Assembly (NCBI GenBank): GCA_963799425.1 | Contig: CAWCXA010000019.1 | Location: forward strand, 1 to 64,000 | Source: CAVWSM01 sp963799425 | GTDB lineage: Bacteria > Actinomycetota > Actinomycetes > Jiangellales > Jiangellaceae | DNA length: 64,000 nt | Direction of reading: 5' to 3' | Shown here: positions 43,523 to 51,898 of the stretch, piece by piece | How the letters are laid out: the number at the start of each line of letters is the position of its first letter | How positions within the stretch are numbered: the first letter of the stretch is position 1 | Notes under the pieces: generated by a model | Databases searched by the model: none | Seen by the model: the letters and a program-made list of their open reading frames with translations, nothing else | Told to the model about the DNA's origin: nothing | Position numbers and translations under genes: made by a program

Positions 43523-43971
43523 GACGCCTCCACCACCAGCCAGTAGACGAACCCGGAGACGACGGCCAGCGCAACGTACTGCGAGGCCAGGATCAGCCAG
43601 CCCGGCACCCGCCAACTGCCAACTCGGGCGACCACGGCCTTCGGCGTCAGGTCGAACCACGTCACGACATGCAGCAGCATGAACGCGAAAGCGATCACGT
43701 TGATGACAATGACGACCGGATTCTCTGCCCAGTCGAGGAAGTCGTCGTACGCGGCGGGCCCCCGCCCGATCGCGCGCACAAGCAGCAGTAGGAAGATCAC
43801 GAACCAGAGCACCGCGACACTCGACAGCTCGCGGAGGATGAACAGTAGGTACGACGGTTTGCGCAGCCACCACAGCAGCGACAGCTTCGGCGCATACCGC
43901 GCGTAGTAGCGCTCCGAGTCGACGTAGTCGCTCGACCCGGGGCTCCCGGCGTGCCCAACCGGACGTGTCAC
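43519..43971 (-). CDS. frdC: Fumarate reductase membrane subunit FrdC
   Basis: 150-residue membrane anchor with three helices (about 43-67, 85-107, 120-147). The motif ELSSVAVLWFVIFLLLLVRAIGRGPAAYDDFLDWAENPVVIVINVIAFAFMLLHVVTWFDLTPKA is typical of FrdC, and the Glu and His residues fit haem-less quinone anchoring. It overlaps the frdB stop upstream and the frdD start downstream by four bases. Part of frdABCD. Confidence 0.93.
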   Translation of the reverse strand: MTRPVGHAGSPGSSDYVDSERYYARYAPKLSLLWWLRKPSYLLFILRELSSVAVLWFVIFLLLLVRAIGRGPAAYDDFLDWAENPVVIVINVIAFAFMLLHVVTWFDLTPKAVVARVGSWRVPGWLILASQYVALAVVSGFVYWLVVEAS

Positions 43972-44711
43972 CGCGCGCCCCGCGGCAGCAGCAAGGACTT
44001 GAGGGAAGACGTGGCAGCCGTGAGCTTGTAACGCTGGATGGCACCAGCAGGATCAACATGCTTGGGGCACGCACGCGTGCACTCGCCCACGAACGTGCAA
44101 CCCCAGACCCCCTCGTCGACATTGAGCACGTCGAGCCTCTTCGATGCACCCTCATCGCGCGAGTCGAGGTTGTACCGCTGCGCGAGCGCGATCGCAGCCG
44201 GGCCGACGAACTCCGGGTCCAGCGCGTACACGGGGCAGGCCGAGTAGCAGATCATGCAGTTGATGCACATGCTGAACTGCTTGTAGGCGTCGAGCTGCTC
44301 CGGAGTCTGCAGGTACTCCCCCTCGTCCACGGACTGCTCGTCGTCGCGGATCAGCCACGGCTTGACCGCCACCAGCTTGCCCATGAAGTCGGTGATCTCC
44401 ACGACGAGATCGCGTACGACCGGGAAGTTGGCCAACGGCTCCACGCGCACCGGCCCAGGTGCGTAGTCGACCAGGAACGACGAGCACGTCAGGCGCGGCT
44501 CGCCGTTGACCGTCATGCCGCAGCTACCGCAGATGCCCATACGGCACGACCACCGGTAGGCGAGCGACCCGTCCAGTTGGTCCTTGACGTGGTTCAGCCC
44601 GTCCAGCACCGCCCAGTCGTCCCGGAACGGAACGTCGTACTCCTGCAGCCGCGGCGCCGCGTCGTGCTCCGGGTCGAAGCGCGTGACCTGCAGCGTGATC
44701 GTCTCAGGCAT
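43968..44711 (-). CDS. frdB: Fumarate reductase/succinate dehydrogenase iron-sulfur subunit
   Basis: 247-residue FrdB. Cluster ligands are the plant-ferredoxin type CRMGICGSCG...C at about 56-77 ([2Fe-2S]), CINCMICYSACP at about 148-159 ([4Fe-4S]), and CTRACPKHVDP near the C-terminus with the preceding Cys ([3Fe-4S]). It transfers electrons between the flavoprotein and the FrdC/FrdD membrane pair. It begins four bases after the frdA stop and overlaps frdC. Confidence 0.96.
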   Translation of the reverse strand: MPETITLQVTRFDPEHDAAPRLQEYDVPFRDDWAVLDGLNHVKDQLDGSLAYRWSCRMGICGSCGMTVNGEPRLTCSSFLVDYAPGPVRVEPLANFPVVRDLVVEITDFMGKLVAVKPWLIRDDEQSVDEGEYLQTPEQLDAYKQFSMCINCMICYSACPVYALDPEFVGPAAIALAQRYNLDSRDEGASKRLDVLNVDEGVWGCTFVGECTRACPKHVDPAGAIQRYKLTAATSSLKSLLLPRGAR

Positions 44712-44715
44712 GTGC

Positions 44716-46455
44716 CTACCTCCCGTACACCCGCTCCCCCGGGGGGAGACGGGTGATGGTGACGGGTTGGTACGTGACGTCGTACGCCCCCTCGCGATCC
44801 CGGGTGATCAGCGAGTGGGCCAGGTACGTCTCGTCGTCGCGCGCTGGGAAGTCCGTACGCTGGTGGGCGCCGCGGGACTCCTCCCGACGCAGACCGGACT
44901 CCACTATGCACTGCGCCACGTCGAGCATGTTGGATAGCTCTAGCACGGCCACGAGCTCGGTGTTGAAGGTCCGGCTGTGGTCGTCGAGGCGCACAGAGCC
45001 CAACCGCGCCACGAGTTCGGCCAACGTCTCGACGCCCTTCTCGAGCGACTCCCCAGTGCGGAAGATGCCCGCAGCCTCCTCCATCGACTCCTGCATCTGC
45101 GTGCGCAGGTCGGCCATGCGCTCGGTGCCATCACTCGTACGGACGAGCGCCGCGAGCCGTCGCTCCTCGTCGTGCGCCTGCGCAAGGATGTCCGGCGACA
45201 CGGGGGGCGCGGTCGACACGTACTCAGCGGCAGCGCGACCGGCCCGAGCTCCGAACACCAGGCACTCAGGCAACGAGTTGGACCCGAGCCGGTTGGCGCC
45301 GTTGATGCTCACGCAAGCTGTCTCCCCCGCTGCGTACAGACCATCAACCGGCGTCGCGCCATCGATGTCGGTGGCTACCCCACCCATCATGTAGTGCACC
45401 ACTGGACGCACCGGGATGAGCTCACGCACCGGATCGATGTTCTGGTAGTCCAGGCACAGCTCGCGCACGAACGGCAGCTTGGTGTTGATCACCTTGGCGC
45501 CGAGATGGCGCAGGTCGAGGTGCACGACGTCGCCGTACGGTGTCTCGATCGTGCGGCCCTTCTCCTGCTCGTGGACGAACGCCTGCGACAGCCGGTCACG
45601 CGGCCCGAGCTCCATGCTGCGCAGCACCGGGGTGGGCGAGGGTGTGCCGAGGTCGTAGTCCTGCAGGTAGCGGTAGCCGTCCTTGTTGACGAGGTGACCC
45701 CCCTCGGCCCGCGCCGCCTCGGTGATCAGGATTCCGGTGAAGGGCAGTCCGGTGGGGTGGTACTGCACGAACTCCATGTCCTTGAGCGGCGCCCCGGCCC
45801 GCAGGGCAAGCGCCATCCCATCACCGGTCTTGATGGCGGCGTTGGTGGTGAACGGGAAGACGCGCCCGCAGCCACCGGTGGCGAGGATGACCGCCTTGGC
45901 GGCGATCGTCTCGACGCGGCCGGACATGAGCTCGATCGCCACGACACCCTGCACCCGTCCGTCGTCGACGAGCAGCCGGGTCACGAACCATTCGTCGTAG
46001 CGGGTGATGCTGCCGAACTGCAGCGACGTCTGGAACAACGTGTGCAGCATGTGGAACCCGGTCTTGTCGGCGGCAAACCAGGTGCGCTGCTTGGTCATCC
46101 CCCCGAACGGCCGTACGGCGATGTGCCCGTCGGGTTCCCTGCTCCAAGGGCAGCCCCAATGCTCGAGCTGGAGCAGCTCGCGCGGGGCCTCGTCGATGAA
46201 CGCCTCCACGGCGTCCTGGTCGCAGAGCCAGTCTCCACCGGCGACGGTGTCGTGGAAGTGCTCCTCGAAGCTGTCGTCCGCGGCGATGACACCCGCCGCG
46301 CCGCCCTCGGCGGACACTGTGTGGCTGCGCATGGGGTAGACCTTGGAGACCACCGCCACATCCAGGCGAGGGTCCAGCTCGGCGATGGCGATCGCCGCCC
46401 GTAGGCCCGCTGCGCCACCGCCGACCATGACGATGTCGTGACCGCTCGTCATCAC
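44716..46455 (-). CDS. frdA: Fumarate reductase flavoprotein subunit
   Basis: 579-residue flavoprotein that interconverts fumarate and succinate. The FAD-linking His45 is in RSHTVSAEGGAAG; the dinucleotide motif is MVGGGAAGLRAAI; the active-site region includes FVQYHPTGLPFTGILITEAARAEGG and RPVVHYMMGGVATDIDG. The close match to M. tuberculosis FrdA in length and C-terminal GERVYGR suggests a true FrdABCD-type enzyme rather than the more common SdhCDAB. First gene of frdABCD. Confidence 0.95.
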   Translation of the reverse strand: MMTSGHDIVMVGGGAAGLRAAIAIAELDPRLDVAVVSKVYPMRSHTVSAEGGAAGVIAADDSFEEHFHDTVAGGDWLCDQDAVEAFIDEAPRELLQLEHWGCPWSREPDGHIAVRPFGGMTKQRTWFAADKTGFHMLHTLFQTSLQFGSITRYDEWFVTRLLVDDGRVQGVVAIELMSGRVETIAAKAVILATGGCGRVFPFTTNAAIKTGDGMALALRAGAPLKDMEFVQYHPTGLPFTGILITEAARAEGGHLVNKDGYRYLQDYDLGTPSPTPVLRSMELGPRDRLSQAFVHEQEKGRTIETPYGDVVHLDLRHLGAKVINTKLPFVRELCLDYQNIDPVRELIPVRPVVHYMMGGVATDIDGATPVDGLYAAGETACVSINGANRLGSNSLPECLVFGARAGRAAAEYVSTAPPVSPDILAQAHDEERRLAALVRTSDGTERMADLRTQMQESMEEAAGIFRTGESLEKGVETLAELVARLGSVRLDDHSRTFNTELVAVLELSNMLDVAQCIVESGLRREESRGAHQRTDFPARDDETYLAHSLITRDREGAYDVTYQPVTITRLPPGERVYGR

Positions 46456-46534
46456 CAGCCCGCAGACAGGTCGTCAGCCCGAGAGTGATCCTGCCACGTC
46501 TGGTGTACCCGGCAACTTGGCCGGTTATGCCTGC

Positions 46535-46768
46535 TTAGGCCAGGTGCTCGCCATCGCGTCCGTCGTCGAGGACCCGATGGTCATGGCGCACGACGCGGTG
46601 CTCGACGCTCCCGTCGTGGTACTCCTCGCGATTGCTGCGGCAACCGCAGCCGAAGCGCCGCTCCTCCGAGACCAGGCCTTGCTGGTCTTCGTCGGTGAGG
46701 ACCTCGAGGCTACCGACCTTGCCGCAGGGCGCTTGCCGGTCCGTGAAGCGAGTGATCGTGGCCGTCAT
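46535..46768 (-). CDS. Small Cys-containing conserved hypothetical protein
   Basis: 77-residue protein starting MTATITRFTDRQAPCGKVGSLEVLTDEDQQGLVSEERRFGCGCRSNREEYHDGSVEHRVVRHD. The three cysteines (one in APCGK, two in FGCGC) with several His residues could bind metal. I recall no characterised homologue. Start at ATG 46768; a longer frame upstream is not convincing. Divergent from the RTX-type gene. Confidence 0.55.
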   Translation of the reverse strand: MTATITRFTDRQAPCGKVGSLEVLTDEDQQGLVSEERRFGCGCRSNREEYHDGSVEHRVVRHDHRVLDDGRDGEHLA

Positions 46769-46938
46769 CTGCCCACATCCCCTTCGCCGCGGTGAAGCTG
46801 ACCAAGGCCCGAGACCACCAGAGTGCCCTGTGGGGCCGCGCAGGGGAAGCCGAGATTCTTCGGCCGCTCCGCCATCCATCCGGGCACGTCCCACGTAATA
46901 CAGCCGGCGCATCGGCGGTGCCGACCCAAGGAGGGGTC

Positions 46939-48318
46939 ATGGTCGGACGGCGAGCACGACGCTTGCTTCTTATCTCGGCCGGTCTCGTGCTGGCAATGAC
47001 GGTGGTGGTGCCGGCTGGGGCCCAACCCCCGACAGACCTCACCGACGACGGCCAAGGCCATCGATGGCGCCAGCTGACCGACACCGTCGGTCTGAGCTGG
47101 GAAAGCGTCGCGCAGGTCTGCCCACAGGACGGCGTGTCGCGGTGCTCCGGATCCGTCGGCGGTAAGGATCTCACCGGGTGGATCTGGGCGACGCCTGACC
47201 AGGTGGAGGGGGTCCTGGGGCTCTACGAGCCGGCGATCCTGACTGCCGACCCGCCGTCGGTTTCCGGCCCAGATCAGTTCGGGACCGCGAACGGCTTCTT
47301 GACGGCCATGCGCCCGACCTTCTCGGTCACGGGCTACAACTTCCACACCAGCTGGGCTGCTGGGTGGACCGCGTACAAGGATGCGAGCGGCGTGCCGATC
47401 CGGGGCGTCGCGAGCTTCGGCTGGTACCCGATCGCCGGAGGTTTCCACGTCGTTGCCACTCCCCCGAGCCAAGCGTTGGGCACGGGCGTCTGGCTGTGGC
47501 GGCCCGCAGGCGAGGACATCACGCCGCCGACGATCACGCCGACCGTCTCGGGCACCCAGGGCACGAACGGCTGGTACGTCTCCGATGTCACGGTGACCTG
47601 GACCGTGAGCGACGCCGAGTCCGAGGTCACGGCCACATCCAATTGCGGTCCCTCCACGATCTCCACCGACACCGCCGGCACCACGGTCACGTGCCAGGCG
47701 ACGTCCAGTGGCGGCACGGCCAGCGCGTCGACGGTCGTGACGCGTGATGTCACGCCACCAACGGTGACGTGCCCGTCGCCGACTCCGGTGTTCCAGATCT
47801 ACCAGCTCGGGGCGCTGGTCCAGGCCACGGTCACGGACGCCACGTCCGGGCGGTCCAGCCCACCCGCCGCCAACGGCCTGGGCAACACCAACACGCCTGG
47901 CAGCTTCACCGTGTCGGTCACCGGCGCTGACCGCGCGGGACACCGAACGACCGTCCCATGCCCGTATGAGGTCGTCATCCCGCCCTGCAACGGACTCGCG
48001 CCGACGATCCTGGGCAACGGGCAGAACAACGCCATCACGGGCACCAGCGGCCGGGACATCATCGTCGCGCTCGCCGGGGCCGACACGATCAACGGCCTGG
48101 GCGGCGACGACGTCATCTGCGGTGGCGACGGTCCGGACACCGTCTATGGCGGGGACGGCAAGGACTGGATCGACGGCGGTGCGAGCCCTGACGACCTCAA
48201 CGGGGGCAATGGCGACGACTTCATCGACGGTGGGCTGCATAACGACAGCATCCGCGGTGACAGTGGTCGAGACACCTGCGTGAGCGGTGAGCAGCGGATG
48301 AGCAGCTGCGAGGCGTGA
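46939..48318 (+). CDS. Secreted protein with Ig-like and RTX calcium-binding repeats
   Basis: 459-residue exported protein. ATG 46939 follows AAGGAGGGG; the signal peptide is about residues 1-27 (LLLISAGLVLAMTVVVPAGA). The first part (WRQLTDTVGLSWESVAQVCPQDG) has no assigned family. Two Ig-like/HYR-like segments follow (DITPPTITPTVSGTQGTNGWYVSDVTVTW, RDVTPPTVTCPSP). The C-terminus carries RTX nonapeptide-type repeats (GGDDVICGGDGPDTVYGGDGKDWIDGG and the next units), which bind Ca2+. Most RTX proteins leave Gram-negative cells by type I secretion; here the Sec signal suggests Ca2+-folding outside a Gram-positive cell. Terminates at a 15-bp hairpin. Confidence 0.85.
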   Translation: MVGRRARRLLLISAGLVLAMTVVVPAGAQPPTDLTDDGQGHRWRQLTDTVGLSWESVAQVCPQDGVSRCSGSVGGKDLTGWIWATPDQVEGVLGLYEPAILTADPPSVSGPDQFGTANGFLTAMRPTFSVTGYNFHTSWAAGWTAYKDASGVPIRGVASFGWYPIAGGFHVVATPPSQALGTGVWLWRPAGEDITPPTITPTVSGTQGTNGWYVSDVTVTWTVSDAESEVTATSNCGPSTISTDTAGTTVTCQATSSGGTASASTVVTRDVTPPTVTCPSPTPVFQIYQLGALVQATVTDATSGRSSPPAANGLGNTNTPGSFTVSVTGADRAGHRTTVPCPYEVVIPPCNGLAPTILGNGQNNAITGTSGRDIIVALAGADTINGLGGDDVICGGDGPDTVYGGDGKDWIDGGASPDDLNGGNGDDFIDGGLHNDSIRGDSGRDTCVSGEQRMSSCEA

Positions 48319-48334
48319 GGCGCACCCCTTAGCT

Positions 48335-48381
48335 GCGACGGCACCCTGCGTGAAAACCCCACCTCAGCAGGGTGCCGTTGC
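48335..48381. terminator. Hairpin between convergent RTX gene and cimA
   Basis: GCGACGGCACCCTGC (48335-48349) and GCAGGGTGCCGTTGC (48367-48381) pair over 15 bases with one G:U. Loop of 17 bases. No T-run; probably bidirectional. Confidence 0.7.
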
Positions 48382-48392
48382 ATCGTAGGGTG

Positions 48393-49979
48393 TCAGCGGG
48401 GCGGCCCCTCGCCTTGCCGAAGCAGCCCGTACGTGACGCCGTCGACGAGTGCCTCCCACGACGCCTCGATGATGTTCGGCCCGATGCCTACGGTCTCCCA
48501 CGACGTCTTTCCATCGCTCATCTCGACGAGTACGCGGGTGATCGCGTCGGTCCCGTGCGCGGCGTCCAGGATGCGTACGCGGTAGTCGATGAGCTCGAGC
48601 TTGTCGATCTCCGGGTACAGCGTGCCGAGGGCGACACGCAGCGCGTGGTCGAGCGCATTGACAGGGCCGTTGCCCTCCCCCGTCGCGACGACCCGCTCAC
48701 CACCGGCACGCAGCTTCACCGTCGCCTCGGACGGCGCCTCGGGCCGCGACTCGGTGATCGCGCGCCACGACTCGACCTCGAAGAACGCCGGCCGGACTCC
48801 GTCGACCTCCTCGCGCAACAACAGCTCGAAGGACGCGTCCGCCGCCTCGAAGGTGTAGCCGGCCGCCTCGAGCTCCTTGACCCGCGCCGCGACGCGGGCC
48901 ACCTTTTGCGGGTCGCCGGTCAGGTCGTAGCCCAGCTGGCGGCCTTTGAGCTCGATCGACGCCCGTCCGGCCATCTCCGAGACGAGCATCCGCATGTCGT
49001 TTCCCACTGACGCGGGATCGACGTGCTGGTAGAGGTCCGGGTCGACCTTGATGGCACTGGCGTGCAGCCCGGCCTTGTGCGCGAACGCGCTGGCCCCGAC
49101 ATAGGGCTGCCGCGAGTAGGGCACCACGTTGGTGATCTCGGAGACGGCATGTGCGATGCGGGTAGCCTCCTGCAACGCGCCGCTGGGCAGCAGGGACAGG
49201 CCGCGCTTGATTTCGAGGTTGGCGACGACTGTGACCAGATCAGCGTTGCCCGTACGTTCGCCGTATCCGTTGAGCGTGCCCTGCACATGCGTTGCGCCCG
49301 CGTCGACCGCCGCGACACTGTTGGCGACGCCGCAGCCGGTGTCGTTGTGGGCGTGCATGCCGATCCGGACGCCAGTTGACTCGATGACGTCGCGCACCGC
49401 CCGGGTCACGTCGTCGGGAAGCATGCCGCCGTTGGTGTCGCAGAGGGTCAACACATCTGCGCCGGCCTCGGCGGCCACCCGCAGCACGTCGAGCGCATAG
49501 GCACGGTCCAGCCGGTAGCCGTCGAAGAAGTGCTCCGCGTCGAGAAACACGCGCCGGTCGGCTGCCCGCAGGAAAGCCACCGTGTCGCGGACCATCGCGA
49601 GGTTTTCGTCGAGCGTGGTGCGCAGCGCCTGCCGTACGTGTCCCACATGGCTCTTGGCAACCAGCGTCACGACGGGTGCTCGCGAGTCGAGCAGGGCCCG
49701 CACCTGCGGGTCGTCCTCGACGTGGACCCCGGCCTTACGGGTCGCGCCGAACGCGGCGAGCGTCGCGCGCCGCAACGTCAGCTCCTCCACGGCGCGGCGG
49801 AAGAACTCGGTGTCCTTGGGCACGGCCCCCGGCCATCCGCCCTCGATGAACCCGACACCCAGCTCGTCGAGGTAGCGTGCGATGGCGAGCTTGTCCTCGA
49901 CGGAGAGCGTCAGGCCCTCCTGTTGGGCGCCGTCGCGCAACGTCGTGTCGTAGACGTGAAACCTGTCGTCGGTCGTCAT
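48393..49979 (-). CDS. cimA: Citramalate synthase
   Basis: 528-residue enzyme that condenses pyruvate and acetyl-CoA to (R)-citramalate, the threonine-independent route to isoleucine. The N-terminal HVYDTTLRDGAQQEGLTLSVEDKLAIARYLDELGVGFIEGGWPG and VLTLCDTNGGMLPDDVTRAV, GMHAHNDTGCGVANSVAAV are the TIM-barrel motifs; the C-terminal region is the LeuA-type allosteric domain. ATG 49979 matches the MTTDDRFHVYDTT start. The family is annotated as cimA or leuA2. A leader peptide and hairpins upstream suggest regulation by isoleucine (see findings). Confidence 0.95.
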   Translation of the reverse strand: MTTDDRFHVYDTTLRDGAQQEGLTLSVEDKLAIARYLDELGVGFIEGGWPGAVPKDTEFFRRAVEELTLRRATLAAFGATRKAGVHVEDDPQVRALLDSRAPVVTLVAKSHVGHVRQALRTTLDENLAMVRDTVAFLRAADRRVFLDAEHFFDGYRLDRAYALDVLRVAAEAGADVLTLCDTNGGMLPDDVTRAVRDVIESTGVRIGMHAHNDTGCGVANSVAAVDAGATHVQGTLNGYGERTGNADLVTVVANLEIKRGLSLLPSGALQEATRIAHAVSEITNVVPYSRQPYVGASAFAHKAGLHASAIKVDPDLYQHVDPASVGNDMRMLVSEMAGRASIELKGRQLGYDLTGDPQKVARVAARVKELEAAGYTFEAADASFELLLREEVDGVRPAFFEVESWRAITESRPEAPSEATVKLRAGGERVVATGEGNGPVNALDHALRVALGTLYPEIDKLELIDYRVRILDAAHGTDAITRVLVEMSDGKTSWETVGIGPNIIEASWEALVDGVTYGLLRQGEGPPR

Positions 49980-50011
49980 GTCGCCGCCTGTGCTGATCTG
50001 AACGGGCCTGG

Positions 50012-50074
50012 AAAACAAAAAACCCCCCGCGGGTGCGAGAGGTTGCGCGCTCGGAGTGTTGCTTCCCAGCGCGC
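50012..50074 (-). terminator. Attenuator hairpins upstream of cimA
   Basis: Immediately after the leader stop codon, GCGCGCT (50074-50068) and AGCGCGC (50051-50045) can form a 7-bp stem. Then AACCTC (50044-50039) and the GGGGTT near 50025-50020 can form a second stem, followed by a T-rich run TTTTTTGTTTT (50023-50012) ending 33 bases before the cimA ATG. A classical attenuator arrangement, read by eye. Confidence 0.65.
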
Positions 50075-50104
50075 CTAAGTAATGATCATGCTGTAGGTAG
50101 CCAT
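50075..50104 (-). CDS. Leader peptide of cimA (MATYSMIIT)
   Basis: A nine-codon frame ATG-GCT-ACC-TAC-AGC-ATG-ATC-ATT-ACT-TAG, ending one base before the first hairpin. It contains two consecutive Ile codons and two Thr codons; a shorter alternative start gives MIIT. Ile codons at the end suit attenuation of an isoleucine-pathway gene. The ribosome-binding site is weak. Too short to be confirmed from coding statistics. Confidence 0.5.
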   Translation of the reverse strand: MATYSMIIT

Positions 50105-50176
50105 CACTGGCAGTCTGGCACACCTGGCCCCTATGCGTCACCGTTGGGGTAGCTCACGAGCGAGGGGGGAACGATC

Positions 50177-51568
50177 ATGCTGATCAAGGAGCACCGCACC
50201 GAGGACCTCTGCCGCATGCCGCCGTCACCGCGGGTCAAGTCTCGGATCATGCGTGACCTGGCCAGACTGCGCGAGGCTGCCGGCGACTTCGTCGGGCCGC
50301 GGCTGCGCGTCGTGGAACGGCAACCACCGGGCTTCAACGACGGCACGATCCTGCCACCCACGGAGTTCCCGGCCGGGACCACAGAGAGCACTGTGCGCAC
50401 GGCGGCGCTTCGACGAGCGCCGTTGCGCGGCACGGTGCGCGTGCTCGTGGTGCTCGTCGAGTTCCCGGACAAGCAGATGAAGCGGACCACGGCTGCTCGG
50501 ATGCAGCAGCTGTTCTTCTCGACGGGCGAGCTGGAGCACGGCAGCGTACGGGAGTACTTCGCCGACGTCAGCCGCCGCAAGATCAGGATCGACGGCGAAG
50601 TAGTTGGCCCGTACACCATGCCGAGACCGCTGAGTGACTACGTCGGCGGCGAGAACGGCACCCAGCGCAGGCAGCCCAACGCCCGCACGCTGGCCGACGA
50701 CGCACTGACCGCAGCAATTGAAGACGTGGCCGCCGACATCGACTGGGACCCATACGACAACGACGGGAACGGGTACGTCGACGCGTTCATCGTCGTGCAC
50801 GCAGGTCGAGGCGCCGAGCAGACCGGTAGCCCGGGCGACGTCTGGTCGCACAAGTGGGTGCTCCCGCAGGCTCGCGCGGTCGATGGGACCAACGTCTACG
50901 GCTACCTCACGATCCCGGAGGATGCGCGGCTCGGTGTGTGCGCGCACGAGCTCGGGCACCTGCTGTTTGGCTGGCCCGACCTGTACGACACCGACTACTC
51001 CTCCGAAGGCGTCGGGGACTGGTGCCTCATGGCGGCCGGCTCGTGGGGGCTCGGCGGTCTCCGCCCGGTGCACCCGTCAGCGTGGTGCAAGGTGACTCAG
51101 GCGTGGGTGCCAGTGTCGGCGCCGAGCCGCAACGGGGCGCTGACCATGCGCGACGTCACTGGGACAGGGCGGATCTACCGGCTCTGGCGCGAGGGAACAG
51201 AGCTGCCCGAGCATTTCCTGGTGGAGAACCGCGGCCAGTCTGGCTATGACGCGTCGCTGCCGTCCGGCGGGCTACTCATCTGGCACATAGACGACGACGT
51301 CGCCGGCAACACCGACGAGCGGCACTACAAGGTGGCGCTGATGCAGGCCGACGGTCGCCGCGATCTCGAGCGCGATGCCAATGACGGGGATGCGGGCGAT
51401 CCATGGCCGGGCAGCGCGCATGCCGTGTTGTTCGACGAGACGACCACTCCGGGGTCGACCTCGTACGCCGGCCAGCACACCTGCGTCGCCGTCAGCGAGA
51501 TCCCGGCGGCAAGCGACGCGATGAAGGTGCGTGTGCAGGTGCGGTGCCCCGCGGGCACGCACGACTGA
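50177..51568 (+). CDS. M6-family metalloprotease, without visible signal peptide
   Basis: 463-residue zinc protease related to immune inhibitor A. The catalytic motif HELGHLLFGWPDLYD starts at residue 257, with the Met-turn region in GDWCLMAAGSWGLGG; the calcium/structure segment DNDGNGYVDAFIVVHAGRGAEQTG is typical. The N-terminus (MLIKEHRTEDLCRMPPSPRVKSRIMRDLARL) is charged and has no Sec or Tat signal, unlike most M6 proteases, so it may act in the cytoplasm or use another export path. The next gene follows after nine bases. Confidence 0.9.
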   Translation: MLIKEHRTEDLCRMPPSPRVKSRIMRDLARLREAAGDFVGPRLRVVERQPPGFNDGTILPPTEFPAGTTESTVRTAALRRAPLRGTVRVLVVLVEFPDKQMKRTTAARMQQLFFSTGELEHGSVREYFADVSRRKIRIDGEVVGPYTMPRPLSDYVGGENGTQRRQPNARTLADDALTAAIEDVAADIDWDPYDNDGNGYVDAFIVVHAGRGAEQTGSPGDVWSHKWVLPQARAVDGTNVYGYLTIPEDARLGVCAHELGHLLFGWPDLYDTDYSSEGVGDWCLMAAGSWGLGGLRPVHPSAWCKVTQAWVPVSAPSRNGALTMRDVTGTGRIYRLWREGTELPEHFLVENRGQSGYDASLPSGGLLIWHIDDDVAGNTDERHYKVALMQADGRRDLERDANDGDAGDPWPGSAHAVLFDETTTPGSTSYAGQHTCVAVSEIPAASDAMKVRVQVRCPAGTHD

Positions 51569-51577
51569 GGGCAGCGG

Positions 51578-51898
51578 ATGGTCCGACCGATCCCCAACCG
51601 TTCAGAGGTGCTGTTGCACCCGGTGTCGGCGGCTGAGCCAGGCCCTGCCGACGGGTTCTCGCAGGTCCGCGTCGAGGTGCTGGCGGTGCGCCCGGTGGAA
51701 GGCTGGCGCGACCTGCTGTCCGACTGGGAGGGGCGAACGTTGACCGCGGTCGTACCGGAAGCAGCACTGCGCGGGCTCGACGACAGTCTGCCTTGGCACG
51801 TCGAGGCGTCACTCGCCGGTCCGGCCACCATGCGGGTCTTGCCCCCTCGCGATGCCGATAACCGACAGCCGGGAGGGTCAACGCCGGGCGACGAGTGA
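51578..51898 (+). CDS. Unknown small protein downstream of the M6 protease
   Basis: 106 residues starting MVRPIPNRSEVLLHPVSAAEPGPADGFSQVRVEVLAVRPVEGWRDLLSDWEGRTLTAVVPEAALRGLDDS. Nine bases separate it from the protease stop, so it is very likely co-transcribed. Beta-rich with alternating hydrophobic residues (VRVEVLAVRPV, LTAVVPE), no signal peptide. It is unrecognised; a protease inhibitor, chaperone or cofactor is a guess. Its end overlaps the 3' end of the opposing regulator gene by 21 bases. Confidence 0.7.
   Translation: MVRPIPNRSEVLLHPVSAAEPGPADGFSQVRVEVLAVRPVEGWRDLLSDWEGRTLTAVVPEAALRGLDDSLPWHVEASLAGPATMRVLPPRDADNRQPGGSTPGDE

Noticed and set aside
44977..46404. Long plus-strand open frame across frdA
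   Set aside because: Antisense shadow of frdA; lacks a credible start and family motifs.
48393..50141. Longer start of cimA at 50141
   Set aside because: It reads through the leader and hairpins; the conserved N-terminus begins at ATG 49979.
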